Shown: positions 25,084-34,332, counted from the stretch's first letter. The stretch is 64,000 nucleotides of DNA from G963668605 sp963668605 (GCA_963668605.1 OY764903.1:1984001-2048000); one strand, 5' to 3'. Numbers and translations: made by a program. Notes: generated from the sequence alone by a model not told the origin.

Positions 25084-25869
25084 ATGAGTGTGTCTAGATT
25101 ACTGAAGAACTTCCTCTTGGCGGGCGTTGCATTAGCCGGTCTTGTCGGATCAACGGCCCAGGCCCAAGTGACGACGACCGCAGCAGTGCCGTCGGCTCTG
25201 AGCGGTGCTTATGTGTTCAGCGAAGAAGGAGTCACTGCCGGAGGTGCGCGAGTCACCACTCTGTCACACCTGACTTTTGCGGACGGCGGCGTTGTTACTG
25301 GAGTGGCAGCGGCTCAAGGCGCAACCGGCATCATCAGTTACGGAGTTCAAGGCAACTACAAAGTCGACTCCGACTACACCGGGACGCTGACTTTGAACGG
25401 AACATGGACCGATGCCGACAACGGTGACCAAGCCGTCTCTGAGAACCTGACTCTAGTGGCTAGCGCTAGCGGCGAAATCAATGCGATCCGCACAGACGCT
25501 GGCTTTTTCACCGTTGCGCAATTACTTCGCGCGGGCCAAGAAGGTCTTAAGGGCGATTACCTCTTCATCGACAGCGCATCCGACCGTCAGTACACACGCT
25601 TGGTCAAACTGAGTTTTGACGGCGCTGGATCCGCGAGTGGATTCGAGATCGTAAATACTCCCGGCCTCTCGCAGCGTTTGACTTTGCAGGGCACTTACGT
25701 ATCGCAGGCTGATGGTTTTGTCAGCCTGACCTTGAACTTCCAGACGCAGGATGAGAACGGAGACATGCAGAACATCGTCGAGAATTATTCCTGCCTCGCT
25801 GGCGCAAGCGGCGCCCGGATGATACGCATCGACAGCGTGCAACCTGGCATCTTTACACTCGCCAAATAG
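25084..25869 (+). CDS. Secreted protein of unknown function
   Basis: A 261-residue protein with a signal peptide (MSVSRLLKNFLLAGVALAGL, cleavage near AQAQ). Mature part: two related halves rich in beta strands with Gly/Thr/Asp. LSGAYVFSEEG and TLTFADGG occur in the first half; LKGDYLFIDSASDRQYTRLVKLSFDGAG in the second. Each half opens with an L-x-G-x-Y motif, so an internal duplication is likely. Ends in IDSVQPGIFTLAK. No catalytic motif and no family recognised; such small exported proteins are common in Acidobacteriota. AAGGA lies 11 nt before the ATG at 25084 but only 2 nt before the in-frame ATG at 25075, so the later start is preferred. It converges on the phosphotriesterase-like gene. 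Confidence 0.65.
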   Translation: MSVSRLLKNFLLAGVALAGLVGSTAQAQVTTTAAVPSALSGAYVFSEEGVTAGGARVTTLSHLTFADGGVVTGVAAAQGATGIISYGVQGNYKVDSDYTGTLTLNGTWTDADNGDQAVSENLTLVASASGEINAIRTDAGFFTVAQLLRAGQEGLKGDYLFIDSASDRQYTRLVKLSFDGAGSASGFEIVNTPGLSQRLTLQGTYVSQADGFVSLTLNFQTQDENGDMQNIVENYSCLAGASGARMIRIDSVQPGIFTLAK

Positions 25870-25906
25870 CACAAGGACGCCGTCGAAATCCCGGCGCTAC
25901 GTTGAC

Positions 25907-26893
25907 CTACGCCGCAGGCCGCAGCCGCGCGGCGTAGGCGCGCGCCGGATTGTCCACAGTCATCCCCCGAATCTCGTCTTCCGTGAAATCGTGTTTGCGG
26001 AGCATCGGCAGAAAATCGCTGAACAGCGCCGTGTACTCTCTCCTGGGGAGTTTGCCGCCGCGGCGAAAGCCGTCGCCATCGTGCGAGAGCAACGTCTGCC
26101 GCAGCCGTCCCAATCGTTTCAGCATACGAGCGCACTCCAGATGGCGATCGAGCGTGTCCACAGCCAGACCATCCAGGCTGATCCACGCGCCTTGCCCGGC
26201 AGCGAACTCCAGTGCAGCAAGATCGCGGCAATTGTGCGCGTGGATCCAGATCCAGGCCTCCGGCGCAACACCCTCGGCCTTTAGGATGGCTAGTTGCTCT
26301 CGTACCGCGACAGGGTTGTCGCCGGTGTGAACAGCAATAGTGAGACCGCTGCGTTTGTGCACGCGCGCGCCCGCCGTGACCAGCTTACGATCGATAGCGG
26401 AGAGCGCACCGGGATCCACGCCCAGCTTGATAAATCCGGGTTTGATGCCTGTGTCGCCGATGCCGCTCGTCCATTCTCTCAGCCAGCGCGCGGCGAGTTC
26501 GTCGACCGATTCTTCAAAGGCGTGCTTTGGCACATAGCGGTCTTTCGCTGCCCCGTAGTAGCCGGTGTTCGTAAGTATGTGCAGACCGGTCTTCTCCGAG
26601 ATGGTCCGCAGTAGTAGCGCATCGCGGCCGAAGTACGCGGTTGTCGCATCCACAATAGAGCCGCAGCCCAGCTTCTTTACAGACGCGGCGTAGGGCACCA
26701 CATCGGCCAGGAGCGCTTGCGCGTCGTAGGATGGAGGCTCGGCCGGATCTTCTCCGAAGTTCGAGAAGAGGTGCTCATGCCCAAGCGTCAGGCCGAGCGA
26801 GCCGGGCGCAACCGGTCCGCGTACCGTCATCACGGCCGGCGGCGTGGACGATCCCAAGGCCAGAGTCGAAATCAGAAAAGTGCGACGCTTCAT
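25907..26893 (-). CDS. Exported phosphotriesterase-family metallohydrolase
   Basis: A 328-residue amidohydrolase-superfamily TIM barrel. Metal ligands: LGLTLGHEHLFSNFG (HxH), the bridging Lys in GFIKLGVDPGAL, H in LTIAVHTGDN, H in WIWIHAHNCRD and D in LLSHDGDGF. This is the full phosphotriesterase-like set, so a binuclear hydrolase is expected; family members act as lactonases or phosphotriesterases, and the substrate cannot be told from sequence. The N-terminus (MKRRTFLISTLALGSSTPP) looks like a Tat or Sec leader. The start is 42 bp from the divergent dehydrogenase gene at 26936, so the two share a control region. Confidence 0.85.
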   Translation of the reverse strand: MKRRTFLISTLALGSSTPPAVMTVRGPVAPGSLGLTLGHEHLFSNFGEDPAEPPSYDAQALLADVVPYAASVKKLGCGSIVDATTAYFGRDALLLRTISEKTGLHILTNTGYYGAAKDRYVPKHAFEESVDELAARWLREWTSGIGDTGIKPGFIKLGVDPGALSAIDRKLVTAGARVHKRSGLTIAVHTGDNPVAVREQLAILKAEGVAPEAWIWIHAHNCRDLAALEFAAGQGAWISLDGLAVDTLDRHLECARMLKRLGRLRQTLLSHDGDGFRRGGKLPRREYTALFSDFLPMLRKHDFTEDEIRGMTVDNPARAYAARLRPAA

Positions 26894-26935
26894 GCTATCA
26901 GGCTATATGATGAGTTCTTAGAAAGGAAGAAACAC

Positions 26936-27838
26936 ATGCTCAACATTGGCTTCATCGGACTCGGCGTGATGGGCCGGGCCATGTCCCGCAATCTGGTCAA
27001 AGCCGGCCACGCGCTGGTGGTCTATGACATCGTACCTGGTCTCGCCGATCCGATCGCCGCTGCCGGCGCCTCCATTGGAACATCCTCCGCCGATGTGGCC
27101 GCACGCACGGAAACGATTATCACCATGCTGCCCGACGGTCCGGAAGTGGAGCAGGCAGTACTTGGAGCGGGCGGCGTTCTGGAGGGCATACGCGCGGGCT
27201 CGGTGCTCATCGACATGAGTTCGATCAGCCCGCTGGTATCGCAGAAGATTGCGGCGGCGTGCGCAAAGAAGGGCGTGGAGTTTCTGGATGCGCCCGTCAG
27301 CGGAGGCGAACCCAAGGCCATCGACGGAACGCTGGCGATCATGGTGGGCGGCAAGCCCGAAGTTTTCGAGAAGATGACGCCCGTGCTTCAGGCGATGGGT
27401 TCGAGCGTCACGTGGACCGGAGCCGCCGGAGCCGGCAACGTGACCAAGCTCGCCAACCAGATTATGGTGGCCTGCAACATCGCTGCGATGGGCGAGGCGC
27501 TGGCGCTGGCGACGAAGTGCGGGCTCGATCCGGAGGTCGTCTTCAACGCGGTGAAAGGCGGCCTTGCGGGAAGCACCGTGCTCAACGCAAAAGCGCCCAT
27601 GGTGATCGCACGCAACTTCAAGCCGGGCTTCCGCATCCGTCTGCATCAGAAGGATCTGCGCAACGCCCTGCTGGCCGCCGAATCGGTCAAGGTCGCGTTG
27701 CCACTCACCAGTCTGGTACAGCAGATGTTGGCGGCGCTGATCAACGAGGGCAAAGGCGATCTCGACCACGCCGCCATCGTCACGTTCATCGAACAGATGT
27801 CTGGTGTCGAAGTGACGCGAGAGACCGGCTCGAATTAA
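26936..27838 (+). CDS. Beta-hydroxyacid dehydrogenase (tartronate semialdehyde reductase-like)
   Basis: A 300-residue NAD(P)-dependent oxidoreductase of the 3-hydroxyisobutyrate/2-hydroxy-3-oxopropionate reductase family. The Rossmann fold opens with NIGFIGLGVMGRAMSRNL. The substrate motif is EFLDAPVSGGEPKAIDGTL, and the catalytic Lys is in GNVTKLANQIM. The wording of these motifs is closest to GarR-type tartronate semialdehyde reductases in glyoxylate/glycerate metabolism, but 3-hydroxyisobutyrate dehydrogenase cannot be excluded. The ATG at 26936 has AAGGAAG 6 nt upstream and gives the normal family length; an in-frame extension to 26717 overlaps the divergent gene and is unlikely. Confidence 0.88.
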   Translation: MLNIGFIGLGVMGRAMSRNLVKAGHALVVYDIVPGLADPIAAAGASIGTSSADVAARTETIITMLPDGPEVEQAVLGAGGVLEGIRAGSVLIDMSSISPLVSQKIAAACAKKGVEFLDAPVSGGEPKAIDGTLAIMVGGKPEVFEKMTPVLQAMGSSVTWTGAAGAGNVTKLANQIMVACNIAAMGEALALATKCGLDPEVVFNAVKGGLAGSTVLNAKAPMVIARNFKPGFRIRLHQKDLRNALLAAESVKVALPLTSLVQQMLAALINEGKGDLDHAAIVTFIEQMSGVEVTRETGSN

Positions 27839-28033
27839 TTCAAAAACGGGAACAAACTTTTCAATTCCGCATCAGCAGCAGAGTTTTCATGTTTGCCTCC
27901 GGTAAAGCTGAGCATACACCGCTGCACCAAACGGCTGAGGCAGACGTTCGATGCGCTGAGTTTTCGCTACACCGAGGCGGCGGATTTGTTGGCGGGCGTT
28001 ACTCCTCCGTCATCCAGCGACGCTTTCTGAGAA

Positions 28034-28684
28034 CTAACGGAACAGGCTCAGCAAGTCTTGGGCGCCGCGGAAACTCCACAACGAGAGCATGGAGCCGAAG
28101 GAGGTCGAGGTCATTAGTATCAGGATCAGCAGGAAGCCAAAGCGCCCCAGTTCCGAGTAGATCGCGACTGGGATGTTTGCAACCAGCAGTAATTTCGAGC
28201 CGTCCAGCGGCGGAACCGGGATCATGTTGAAGAGCGCCAGGAACAGGCTGAAATAGACGGCCCGGGCCGGAAACTCGGCGAAGTCCGGTGCGAAGCGGAA
28301 CGTAAGTGCGGTTACGAACGCGAGCAGCAGCGCGAAGATAACGTTGCTCGCCGGACCGGCCAAGGCCACTAGGGCCAGACCCTTTGCGCCTCCGCGCAGT
28401 TTGTACGGGTTCGTGTTAACTGGCTTGCCCCAACCGAGGAAGCCTCCGCCGAACAGCGACATCACGCCCGGCACCAGCACCGTGCCAATCCAATCGACAT
28501 GCGCCAAAGGATGCAGCGTCACGCGCCCTTCGCGCTCCGGAGTGTCATCGCCAAGCTTGGTTGCGACCCAGGCGTGGGCGAATTCGTGCGGTACGGTCAG
28601 CATCCAGAGCAGAGACACGTTTATTATGGCGGATTCAAAGTCGAGGGTCACACCATTGATGATTACACATCGCCGATTACACAT
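28034..28684 (-). CDS. Site-2 protease family membrane metalloprotease (M50)
   Basis: A 216-residue integral membrane protein with about five membrane segments. The zinc motif is TVPHEFAHAWVATKLGDDTPE (HExxH) in the first helix, followed by GRVTLHPLAHVDWIGT, and the third ligand motif is IPVPPLDGSKLLL (the usual NPDG site). This is the short, PDZ-less S2P type found in many bacteria, which cuts membrane-spanning helices; its substrate is unknown. The ATG at 28684 is used; a GTG at 28651 would also leave the core intact. It diverges from argS with a spacer of 33 bp, so both promoters must lie within or overlap each other's gene. Confidence 0.88.
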   Translation of the reverse strand: MCNRRCVIINGVTLDFESAIINVSLLWMLTVPHEFAHAWVATKLGDDTPEREGRVTLHPLAHVDWIGTVLVPGVMSLFGGGFLGWGKPVNTNPYKLRGGAKGLALVALAGPASNVIFALLLAFVTALTFRFAPDFAEFPARAVYFSLFLALFNMIPVPPLDGSKLLLVANIPVAIYSELGRFGFLLILILMTSTSFGSMLSLWSFRGAQDLLSLFR

Positions 28685-28717
28685 CGCTTCGGAGCCCGCT
28701 TGCTATATTGGTATCTT

Positions 28718-30667
28718 GTGTTTAACCTCATCGAAAAACGGATTCTAAGCGCGGTTTCCGCGCATTTGCAGGCACGCTATGGTTCCGATCTGGCCGTGGT
28801 TCTCGAGCAGCCCAAGCAGGCCTCGTTTGGCGAACTCGCGATTCCCGCGGCATTCCAACTCGCCAAAAGCCTGCGCAAAGCGCCACGCGCGATCGCCGCC
28901 GAAATCGCCGCTGAAATCGGAGCCATCGAAGGCGTCGCCGGACTCGAAATCGCCGGCAACGGTTACATCAACGTGCGCTTCGACCGCGGCGTGTATGCCG
29001 ACGGATTGCTCCGCCCGCCCGCCAACGCGGCTGTCGAACAGGATAGCGGCAAGACCATCGTCGAACACACCAACATCAATCCGAATAAGGCCGCGCACAT
29101 CGGGCACCTGCGCAACGCCGTGCTAGGCGATACCTTTGTGCGCATGTTGCGCGCCGCCGGACACGACGTTGAAGTGCAGAACTACATCGACAACACCGGT
29201 GTGCAGGTGGCCGACGTTGTCGTCGGCTTCCACTACCTGGAACACAAGACACCTGCCGAAGTCGAAGCGCTGATCAACGCGGCGCAGCCCTTCGATTTTC
29301 TGTGTTGGGATCTGTACGCGCGCACTTCCTCTTATTACAAGGACAACAAAGACGCGCTTGCCTGGCGCAGCGAGACGCTACACGCCATAGAATCGGGGAC
29401 CGGCGAAGTTTGCGATCTCGCTCATCTCGTCGCCGACGCGATCGTCGAGCGCCACCTCAAGACGATGCTGCGCCTGAACGTCATGTATGACGTGCTGCCG
29501 CGTGAGAGCGAGATTCTGCACCTCCAGTTCTGGGCCACCGCCTTCGAACTGCTCAAGCAGCGCAAAGCGATCTATCTCGAAACCGAGGGCAAAAACAAAG
29601 GCTGTTGGGTCATGCCCGCCGAGGCGTTCAACGACAACGGCGGCGAGGAAGACAGCAAGGTCATCGTGCGTTCGAACGGCACAGTGACCTATGTCGGCAA
29701 GGACATCGCCTATCAGCTCTGGAAGTTCGGACTGCTCGGCAAGGACTTCTATTACCGCATACTTCAGACCTATCCCAACGGCCACAAGCTGTGGGTTTCG
29801 ACCGACCAGCCCAGCGGCGATTCGCCCGCTTTCGGCAAGGCCGCGCGCGTCTACAACGTGATCGACTCGCGTCAGTCGTACTTGCAGGACGTCGTTGTGG
29901 CGGGCCTGCGCGCGTTGGGCTTTGAAGACCAGGCGGAACGCTCGATACACTTCTCCTACGAGATGGTGGCGCTTTCGCCTCGCACCTGCGTGCAACTCGG
30001 CATCGAACTGTCAGAAGAGGACAAGAAGCGTCCTTACATCGAGGTCTCGGGACGCAAGGGGCTGGGGGTCAAGGCCGACGATCTGATCGACAAGCTCATC
30101 GAAACTGCACTTGTCGAAGTGGAATCGCGCCACGCTGACGCGACGCCGGAAGAGTGCCGCGCCGTCGCTCAGCAGATCGCCATCGGAGCGCTGCGCTACT
30201 TCATGCTCAAGTTCACACGCAATTCGGTGATTGCCTTCGACTTCCAGGAGGCGCTCAGCTTCGAGGGCGAGACTGGGCCGTATGTGCAGTATGCCACGGT
30301 GCGCGCGCGCAACATCATTCAGAAACTCGAGGCGCGCGGCGAGAAACTGCCCGATTTCGCGAACGTGCTCGACAAGGCCGCAATGGCGCGCCAACTCGAA
30401 TCCGAAGACGCCTGGCAATTGCTGCTCGCCGCGTCGAAGACCGATCTCGCCATTGAACGTGCGATCGTTTCCGGCGACCCAGCGCACCTCGCCAAATACG
30501 CCTTCCAGCTTGCGCAGGCGTTCAACAATTTCTATCACGAGTATCACGTACTGAACGAGGAAAATCCGGAAAAGCGCACGTTCCTACTCTGGATGACGGA
30601 TTACTTCCGCTCACAACTCGAATGCACGCTCGGCGTGCTAGGCATCGAAGCGCCGCCGTATATGTAA
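28718..30667 (+). CDS. argS: Arginyl-tRNA synthetase
   Basis: A 649-residue class I aminoacyl-tRNA synthetase that charges tRNA-Arg. It has the N-terminal Add1-like domain (residues 1-115), the HIGH motif in NPNKAAHIGHLRNAVLGD near residue 127, and the C-terminal all-helical anticodon-binding region with FEGETGPYVQYATVRARNI. A clear KMSK loop is absent, the region reading VSGRKGLGVKADDLID, as in many ArgS proteins. At about 650 residues it is longer than E. coli ArgS (577). The start is taken as GTG at 28718 (MFNLIEKRIL), where family similarity begins; the frame runs upstream to 28499, inside the divergent protease gene. Confidence 0.93.
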   Translation: MFNLIEKRILSAVSAHLQARYGSDLAVVLEQPKQASFGELAIPAAFQLAKSLRKAPRAIAAEIAAEIGAIEGVAGLEIAGNGYINVRFDRGVYADGLLRPPANAAVEQDSGKTIVEHTNINPNKAAHIGHLRNAVLGDTFVRMLRAAGHDVEVQNYIDNTGVQVADVVVGFHYLEHKTPAEVEALINAAQPFDFLCWDLYARTSSYYKDNKDALAWRSETLHAIESGTGEVCDLAHLVADAIVERHLKTMLRLNVMYDVLPRESEILHLQFWATAFELLKQRKAIYLETEGKNKGCWVMPAEAFNDNGGEEDSKVIVRSNGTVTYVGKDIAYQLWKFGLLGKDFYYRILQTYPNGHKLWVSTDQPSGDSPAFGKAARVYNVIDSRQSYLQDVVVAGLRALGFEDQAERSIHFSYEMVALSPRTCVQLGIELSEEDKKRPYIEVSGRKGLGVKADDLIDKLIETALVEVESRHADATPEECRAVAQQIAIGALRYFMLKFTRNSVIAFDFQEALSFEGETGPYVQYATVRARNIIQKLEARGEKLPDFANVLDKAAMARQLESEDAWQLLLAASKTDLAIERAIVSGDPAHLAKYAFQLAQAFNNFYHEYHVLNEENPEKRTFLLWMTDYFRSQLECTLGVLGIEAPPYM

Positions 30668-30687
30668 CGAATCCGGTCGCGCACGGC

Positions 30688-30763
30688 CAACGGTGCCGGG
30701 AACGACAGTGACCGGAGGCGACACGTAGTGAAATCGCAGCCTCCGGTCGCTGCCGCGGCACCG
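30688..30763. repeat. Palindromic repeat locus C (facing pair)
   Basis: Unit C1 (30688-30722: CAACGGTGCCGGGAACGACA then GTGACCGGAGGCG) and the inverted unit C2 (30739-30763: GCCTCCGGTCGCTGCCGCGG then CACCG) lie 16 bp apart and form a long imperfect palindrome. It starts 21 bp after the argS stop and lies about 100 bp before acnA. Confidence 0.75.
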
Positions 30764-30866
30764 ATATGAGGAGTCATTATGAAGTGCGACACCGGGTGTC
30801 GCGATCCCATTGACGTCGTTCTGCCAAGGTCGGGGCCGGTTCTGCGCTAAAATCGGAGCAACCCTT

Positions 30867-33506
30867 ATGCAAAACCTGAACAGCTTTGGCGCGGCCTCAA
30901 CGCTGCGCGTAGCCGATCGCGAGTACCGCATTTTCAGGCTGGATGCCCTCGAAAACGCCGGTTTCAATCTCGCACGAATTCCCTTCTCCATCAAGATTCT
31001 GCTCGAAAATCTGCTGCGCTGCGAGGACGGCCTCAGCGTGCGCAAGGAAGATATCGAGTACGTCGCGAAGTGGGATGCCAAGGGGCAACCCAAAGAGATC
31101 AGTTTCATGCCCGCCCGCGTGCTGATGCAGGACTTCACTGGCGTGCCCTGCGTCGTCGATCTCGCCGCCATGCGCGACGCGCTCCAGGCGATTGGAGCTG
31201 ATGCTGCCAAGGCGAATCCGCTGATCGCCGCCGACCTCGTCATCGACCACTCCGTGCAGGTGGATCATTTCGGCTCCGCCGACGCGCTCTCGCTCAACAC
31301 GTTGCTCGAATTTCAACGCAACCACGAGCGCTATGCGCTATTGCGCTGGGGTCAGACTGCGTTCCGCAATTTCCGTGTGGTCCCGCCGGGCGTCGGTATC
31401 GTCCATCAGGTCAATCTCGAATATCTCGCCTCCGTGGTCTTCACCAAGAAGGACGATGGCGCCGGGCTGATGGCCTATCCCGACACGGTGGTCGGCACGG
31501 ACTCGCACACCACGATGATTAACGGCCTCGGCGTAGTCGGCTGGGGCGTCGGCGGAATTGAAGCCGAGGCGTGCATGCTCGGGCAGCCGGTCACGATGCT
31601 GCTGCCGCCCGTGGTCGGATTTAAGCTCACCGGCAAACTGCCCGCGGGCACCACGGCGACCGACCTCGTGCTGACTGTCACCGAGATGCTGCGCAAGAAG
31701 GGCGTCGTCGGCAAGTTCGTCGAATTCTACGGTAGCGGGGTAGCGGCATTGAGCCTGGCCGATCGAGCGACCATCTCCAACATGGCGCCCGAGTACGGCG
31801 CCACGGTCGGCATCTTCCCGATCGACGAAGCGACGCTGGATTATCTGCGGCTTTCCAACCGTGCGCCGGAACAGATCGAGTTGATCAAAGCCTACGCCAA
31901 GGCGCAGGGCTTGTTCCTTACGGCGGACTCGCCGGAGCCGGAATTCAGCGACACGCTCGCGCTCGATCTGGGCAGCGTCGTAGCCTCCATGGCCGGTCCC
32001 AAGCGTCCGCAGGACCGCATCGACCTTCCCGGCGTTAAGGCGAGTTTCCTGAAAACGCTCGGCCACGAGCCGCGCGTTGCCGGGGGTATCCAGGACGGCG
32101 CGGTGGTGATCGCCGCGATCACAAGCTGCACCAATACGTCGAATCCTTCCGTAATGGTCGCCGCCGGTTTGCTGGCGAAGAAGGCCGTGGAAAAGGGTCT
32201 CACGGCAAAGCCGTGGGTCAAGACCAGCCTCGCGCCTGGCTCGAAAGTAGTCATGGATTATTTCGAGGACGCGGGCCTGGTGCCGTATCTCGAAGCACTC
32301 AAATTCCATCTGGTCGGTTACGGCTGCACGACGTGCATCGGCAACAGCGGCCCGCTGCCCGAGGCGGTCTCGAAAACGGTGAAGGAAGAGAACCTCGTGG
32401 TGGCCGCAGTGCTGAGCGGCAATCGCAATTTCGAGGGACGCGTCAATCCGCAGGTGCGTGCTAACTATTTGGCGTCGCCGCCGCTGGTTGTCGCCTACGC
32501 GATCGCCGGGCGGGTCGATATCAATTTGCAGGAGGAAGCGTTGGGCACAGATGGCGAGGGCCGGCCTGTGTACCTCGCCGACATCTGGCCTTCGCACGAA
32601 GAAGTGCAGGCCGTGGTCGCCAAATCCGTGCGGCGCGAGATGTTCGAGAAAGAGTATTCGCAGGCGCTCGCGGGCGGTGAGCAGTGGAAATCCATGAAAA
32701 ACCCGGCCGGCGAGAAGTTCGCCTGGGATGCGAATTCCACTTACATCAGACGGCCCCCGTATTTCGACGCGCCCGTCGATCCGGAGACGTCGATCCGCGC
32801 TCTGGCCAACCTGCGTGCACTGGCCGTGCTGGGCGACTCCGTCACCACCGATCACATCTCTCCGGCCGGCTCGATCGCTGTGGAAAGCCCCGCCGGCAAG
32901 TACCTCATGGAACTCGGCGTCAAGCCGTCGGACTTCAACTCGTACGGCTCGCGGCGCGGCAATCATGAAGTGATGGTGCGCGGCACGCTGGCCAACATCC
33001 GTCTGCGCAACCAACTCGCACCGGGCACCGAAGGCTGCTGGACGACGCATATTCCGTCGGGCGAAAAGATGTGGATTTATGACGCCTCGGTTCGCTACCA
33101 GCAGGAAGGCGTCGGATTGCTGATTCTGGCGGGCAAGGAATACGGCTCGGGTTCGTCTCGCGATTGGGCTGCGAAAGGCGTGAGCCTGCTCGGCGTGCGG
33201 GCCGTCATCGCCGAAAGCTATGAGCGCATACACCGCTCCAACCTTGTCGGCATGGGCGTGCTGCCGTTGCAGTTTCTGCCTGGCGAAAACCGCGAATCGC
33301 TCGGGCTGAGCGGCCACGAGGTTTTCGAGATTGAAAAATTTGAGAAGTGCGGCGGCCGGCTCGGCGTGCGTGCCGGGGAGAAATCGTTCGAGGTGATCGC
33401 GCGCATCGACACGCCGCAGGAAGTGGAGTATTTCCGCTACGGCGGCATCCTGCCTTACGTGCTGCAGCAACTTGCGACCGCTGTCCACGAAGCTCCTCCG
33501 AGATAG
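30867..33506 (+). CDS. acnA: Aconitate hydratase (AcnA type)
   Basis: An 879-residue aconitase of the AcnA/IRP1 type, interconverting citrate and isocitrate in the TCA cycle. The three [4Fe-4S] cysteines are in ITSCTNTSNPSVM (near residue 420) and YGCTTCIGNSGPLPE (near 486 and 489). DSHTTMINGLGVVGWGVGG and SSRDWAAKGVSLLGV carry further active-site residues. The swivel domain 4 is at the C-terminus. Length is normal for AcnA (about 890). The ATG at 30867 has GGAG 9 nt upstream and gives the conserved N-terminus; a longer frame from 30810 is not supported. It follows argS on the same strand, with a palindromic repeat pair between them. Confidence 0.95.
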   Translation: MQNLNSFGAASTLRVADREYRIFRLDALENAGFNLARIPFSIKILLENLLRCEDGLSVRKEDIEYVAKWDAKGQPKEISFMPARVLMQDFTGVPCVVDLAAMRDALQAIGADAAKANPLIAADLVIDHSVQVDHFGSADALSLNTLLEFQRNHERYALLRWGQTAFRNFRVVPPGVGIVHQVNLEYLASVVFTKKDDGAGLMAYPDTVVGTDSHTTMINGLGVVGWGVGGIEAEACMLGQPVTMLLPPVVGFKLTGKLPAGTTATDLVLTVTEMLRKKGVVGKFVEFYGSGVAALSLADRATISNMAPEYGATVGIFPIDEATLDYLRLSNRAPEQIELIKAYAKAQGLFLTADSPEPEFSDTLALDLGSVVASMAGPKRPQDRIDLPGVKASFLKTLGHEPRVAGGIQDGAVVIAAITSCTNTSNPSVMVAAGLLAKKAVEKGLTAKPWVKTSLAPGSKVVMDYFEDAGLVPYLEALKFHLVGYGCTTCIGNSGPLPEAVSKTVKEENLVVAAVLSGNRNFEGRVNPQVRANYLASPPLVVAYAIAGRVDINLQEEALGTDGEGRPVYLADIWPSHEEVQAVVAKSVRREMFEKEYSQALAGGEQWKSMKNPAGEKFAWDANSTYIRRPPYFDAPVDPETSIRALANLRALAVLGDSVTTDHISPAGSIAVESPAGKYLMELGVKPSDFNSYGSRRGNHEVMVRGTLANIRLRNQLAPGTEGCWTTHIPSGEKMWIYDASVRYQQEGVGLLILAGKEYGSGSSRDWAAKGVSLLGVRAVIAESYERIHRSNLVGMGVLPLQFLPGENRESLGLSGHEVFEIEKFEKCGGRLGVRAGEKSFEVIARIDTPQEVEYFRYGGILPYVLQQLATAVHEAPPR

Positions 33507-33554
33507 ACGGTACTATCGAGAAATGGGAGTTCTCAGGAATTGATGAATTTGGGA

Positions 33555-33585
33555 CCTCCGGTCGCTAGCGCTCCCGGCACCATTG
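33555..33585 (-). repeat. Palindromic repeat unit D1
   Basis: CCTCCGGTCGCTAGCGCTCC then CGGCACCATT, 50 bp after the acnA stop. Inverted relative to unit D2 at 33617, so the pair points outward. Confidence 0.75.
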
Positions 33586-33616
33586 AACGGATACGATCGC
33601 CGCTGGGCACAACATC

Positions 33617-33668
33617 CAACGGTGCCGGGAGCGTAAGCGACCGGAGGCGGCGATTCCAACATTGTTTG
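33617..33668 (+). repeat. Palindromic repeat unit D2
   Basis: CAACGGTGCCGGGAGCG, TAAGCGACCGGAGGCGGCG and a tail ATTCCAACATTGTTTG. The 30-bp stretch between D1 and D2 (about 33586-33616) resembles the one between E1 and E2 at 39.4 kb (both contain an AACG-AT block and a GGG-CAACA-CC block). Confidence 0.75.
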
Positions 33669-33753
33669 TCGACGCTTGTGTGGGATCCCACAGGCACTTC
33701 ATGCCGGCGTTCTTGCGGCTTCGCTAATAGATTGTCAGGTTACTAGACCCACC

Positions 33754-34332
33754 ATGCGCATTCTAGACGTCGGCTGCGGCATCAACAAGTTCAGGGGCTC
33801 GATCGGCATCGATCGCAACCCTCAAAGCCGCGCCGACGTGCTCTGCGAACTGGACAGCTTCCCGTACCCGTTCCGCGACGGAGCCTTCGACGAGGTGCGC
33901 GCGACACACGTCATCGAGCATGTTTCCGACGTGATCCGCACGATGGAGGAGTTCCATCGCCTGCTGCGCAACGGCGGCATAGTGGTCGTCAGCACGCCGC
34001 ACTACACCGACTTCAGTTCGTTCTGCGATCCCACGCATCGCTGGCATCTGAATAGCTTTTCGTTCCGCTACTTCAGTGAAAATCACGGCGGCTTCGGCTA
34101 CTACACGCCGTGCAGATTCCGTGAGATTTCCGTGCGCCTCAAGCTACTAGCATTGTGGCGGTGGCTTGGCTTTGAATTCATGGTCAACCACTTCCCGCGC
34201 TTCCGGCGATTCTGGGAATACTACCTGTGCTTCGTCGTGCGCGGCAAGGTGATGGAGTTCACACTGGAGAAGGTGCGCGATGATGCTTTGGCTCGGCCGG
34301 TTGCTCGACGGAATCCGCCATCGGGCGCGTAA
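33754..34332 (+). CDS. Class I SAM-dependent methyltransferase
   Basis: A 192-residue cytoplasmic protein opening MRILDVGCGINKFRGSIGID, which is the SAM-binding glycine-rich loop and the acidic end of strand 2. DSFPYPFRDGAFDEVRATHV is motif II, IEHVSDVIRTMEEFHRLLRNGG-like motif III, and IVVVSTPHY the next strand. The C-terminal part is basic and aromatic (HWHLNSFSFRYFSENHG, WEYYLCFVVRGK). The substrate is unknown; relatives occur in sugar-biosynthesis clusters. The ATG at 33754 starts right at the fold; a frame from 33676 is longer but has no support. The end overlaps the yraN start by 53 bp, so the two are likely translationally linked. Confidence 0.82.
   Translation: MRILDVGCGINKFRGSIGIDRNPQSRADVLCELDSFPYPFRDGAFDEVRATHVIEHVSDVIRTMEEFHRLLRNGGIVVVSTPHYTDFSSFCDPTHRWHLNSFSFRYFSENHGGFGYYTPCRFREISVRLKLLALWRWLGFEFMVNHFPRFRRFWEYYLCFVVRGKVMEFTLEKVRDDALARPVARRNPPSGA

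Noticed and set aside
26717..26935. 73-codon extension of the dehydrogenase frame
   Set aside because: It overlaps the divergent phosphotriesterase-like gene, and the ATG at 26936 has a strong SD and the conserved N-terminus.
31338..33488. 716-codon open frame antisense to acnA
   Set aside because: It is an exact frame shadow of a well-conserved gene in GC-rich DNA; the translation has no recognisable domain.
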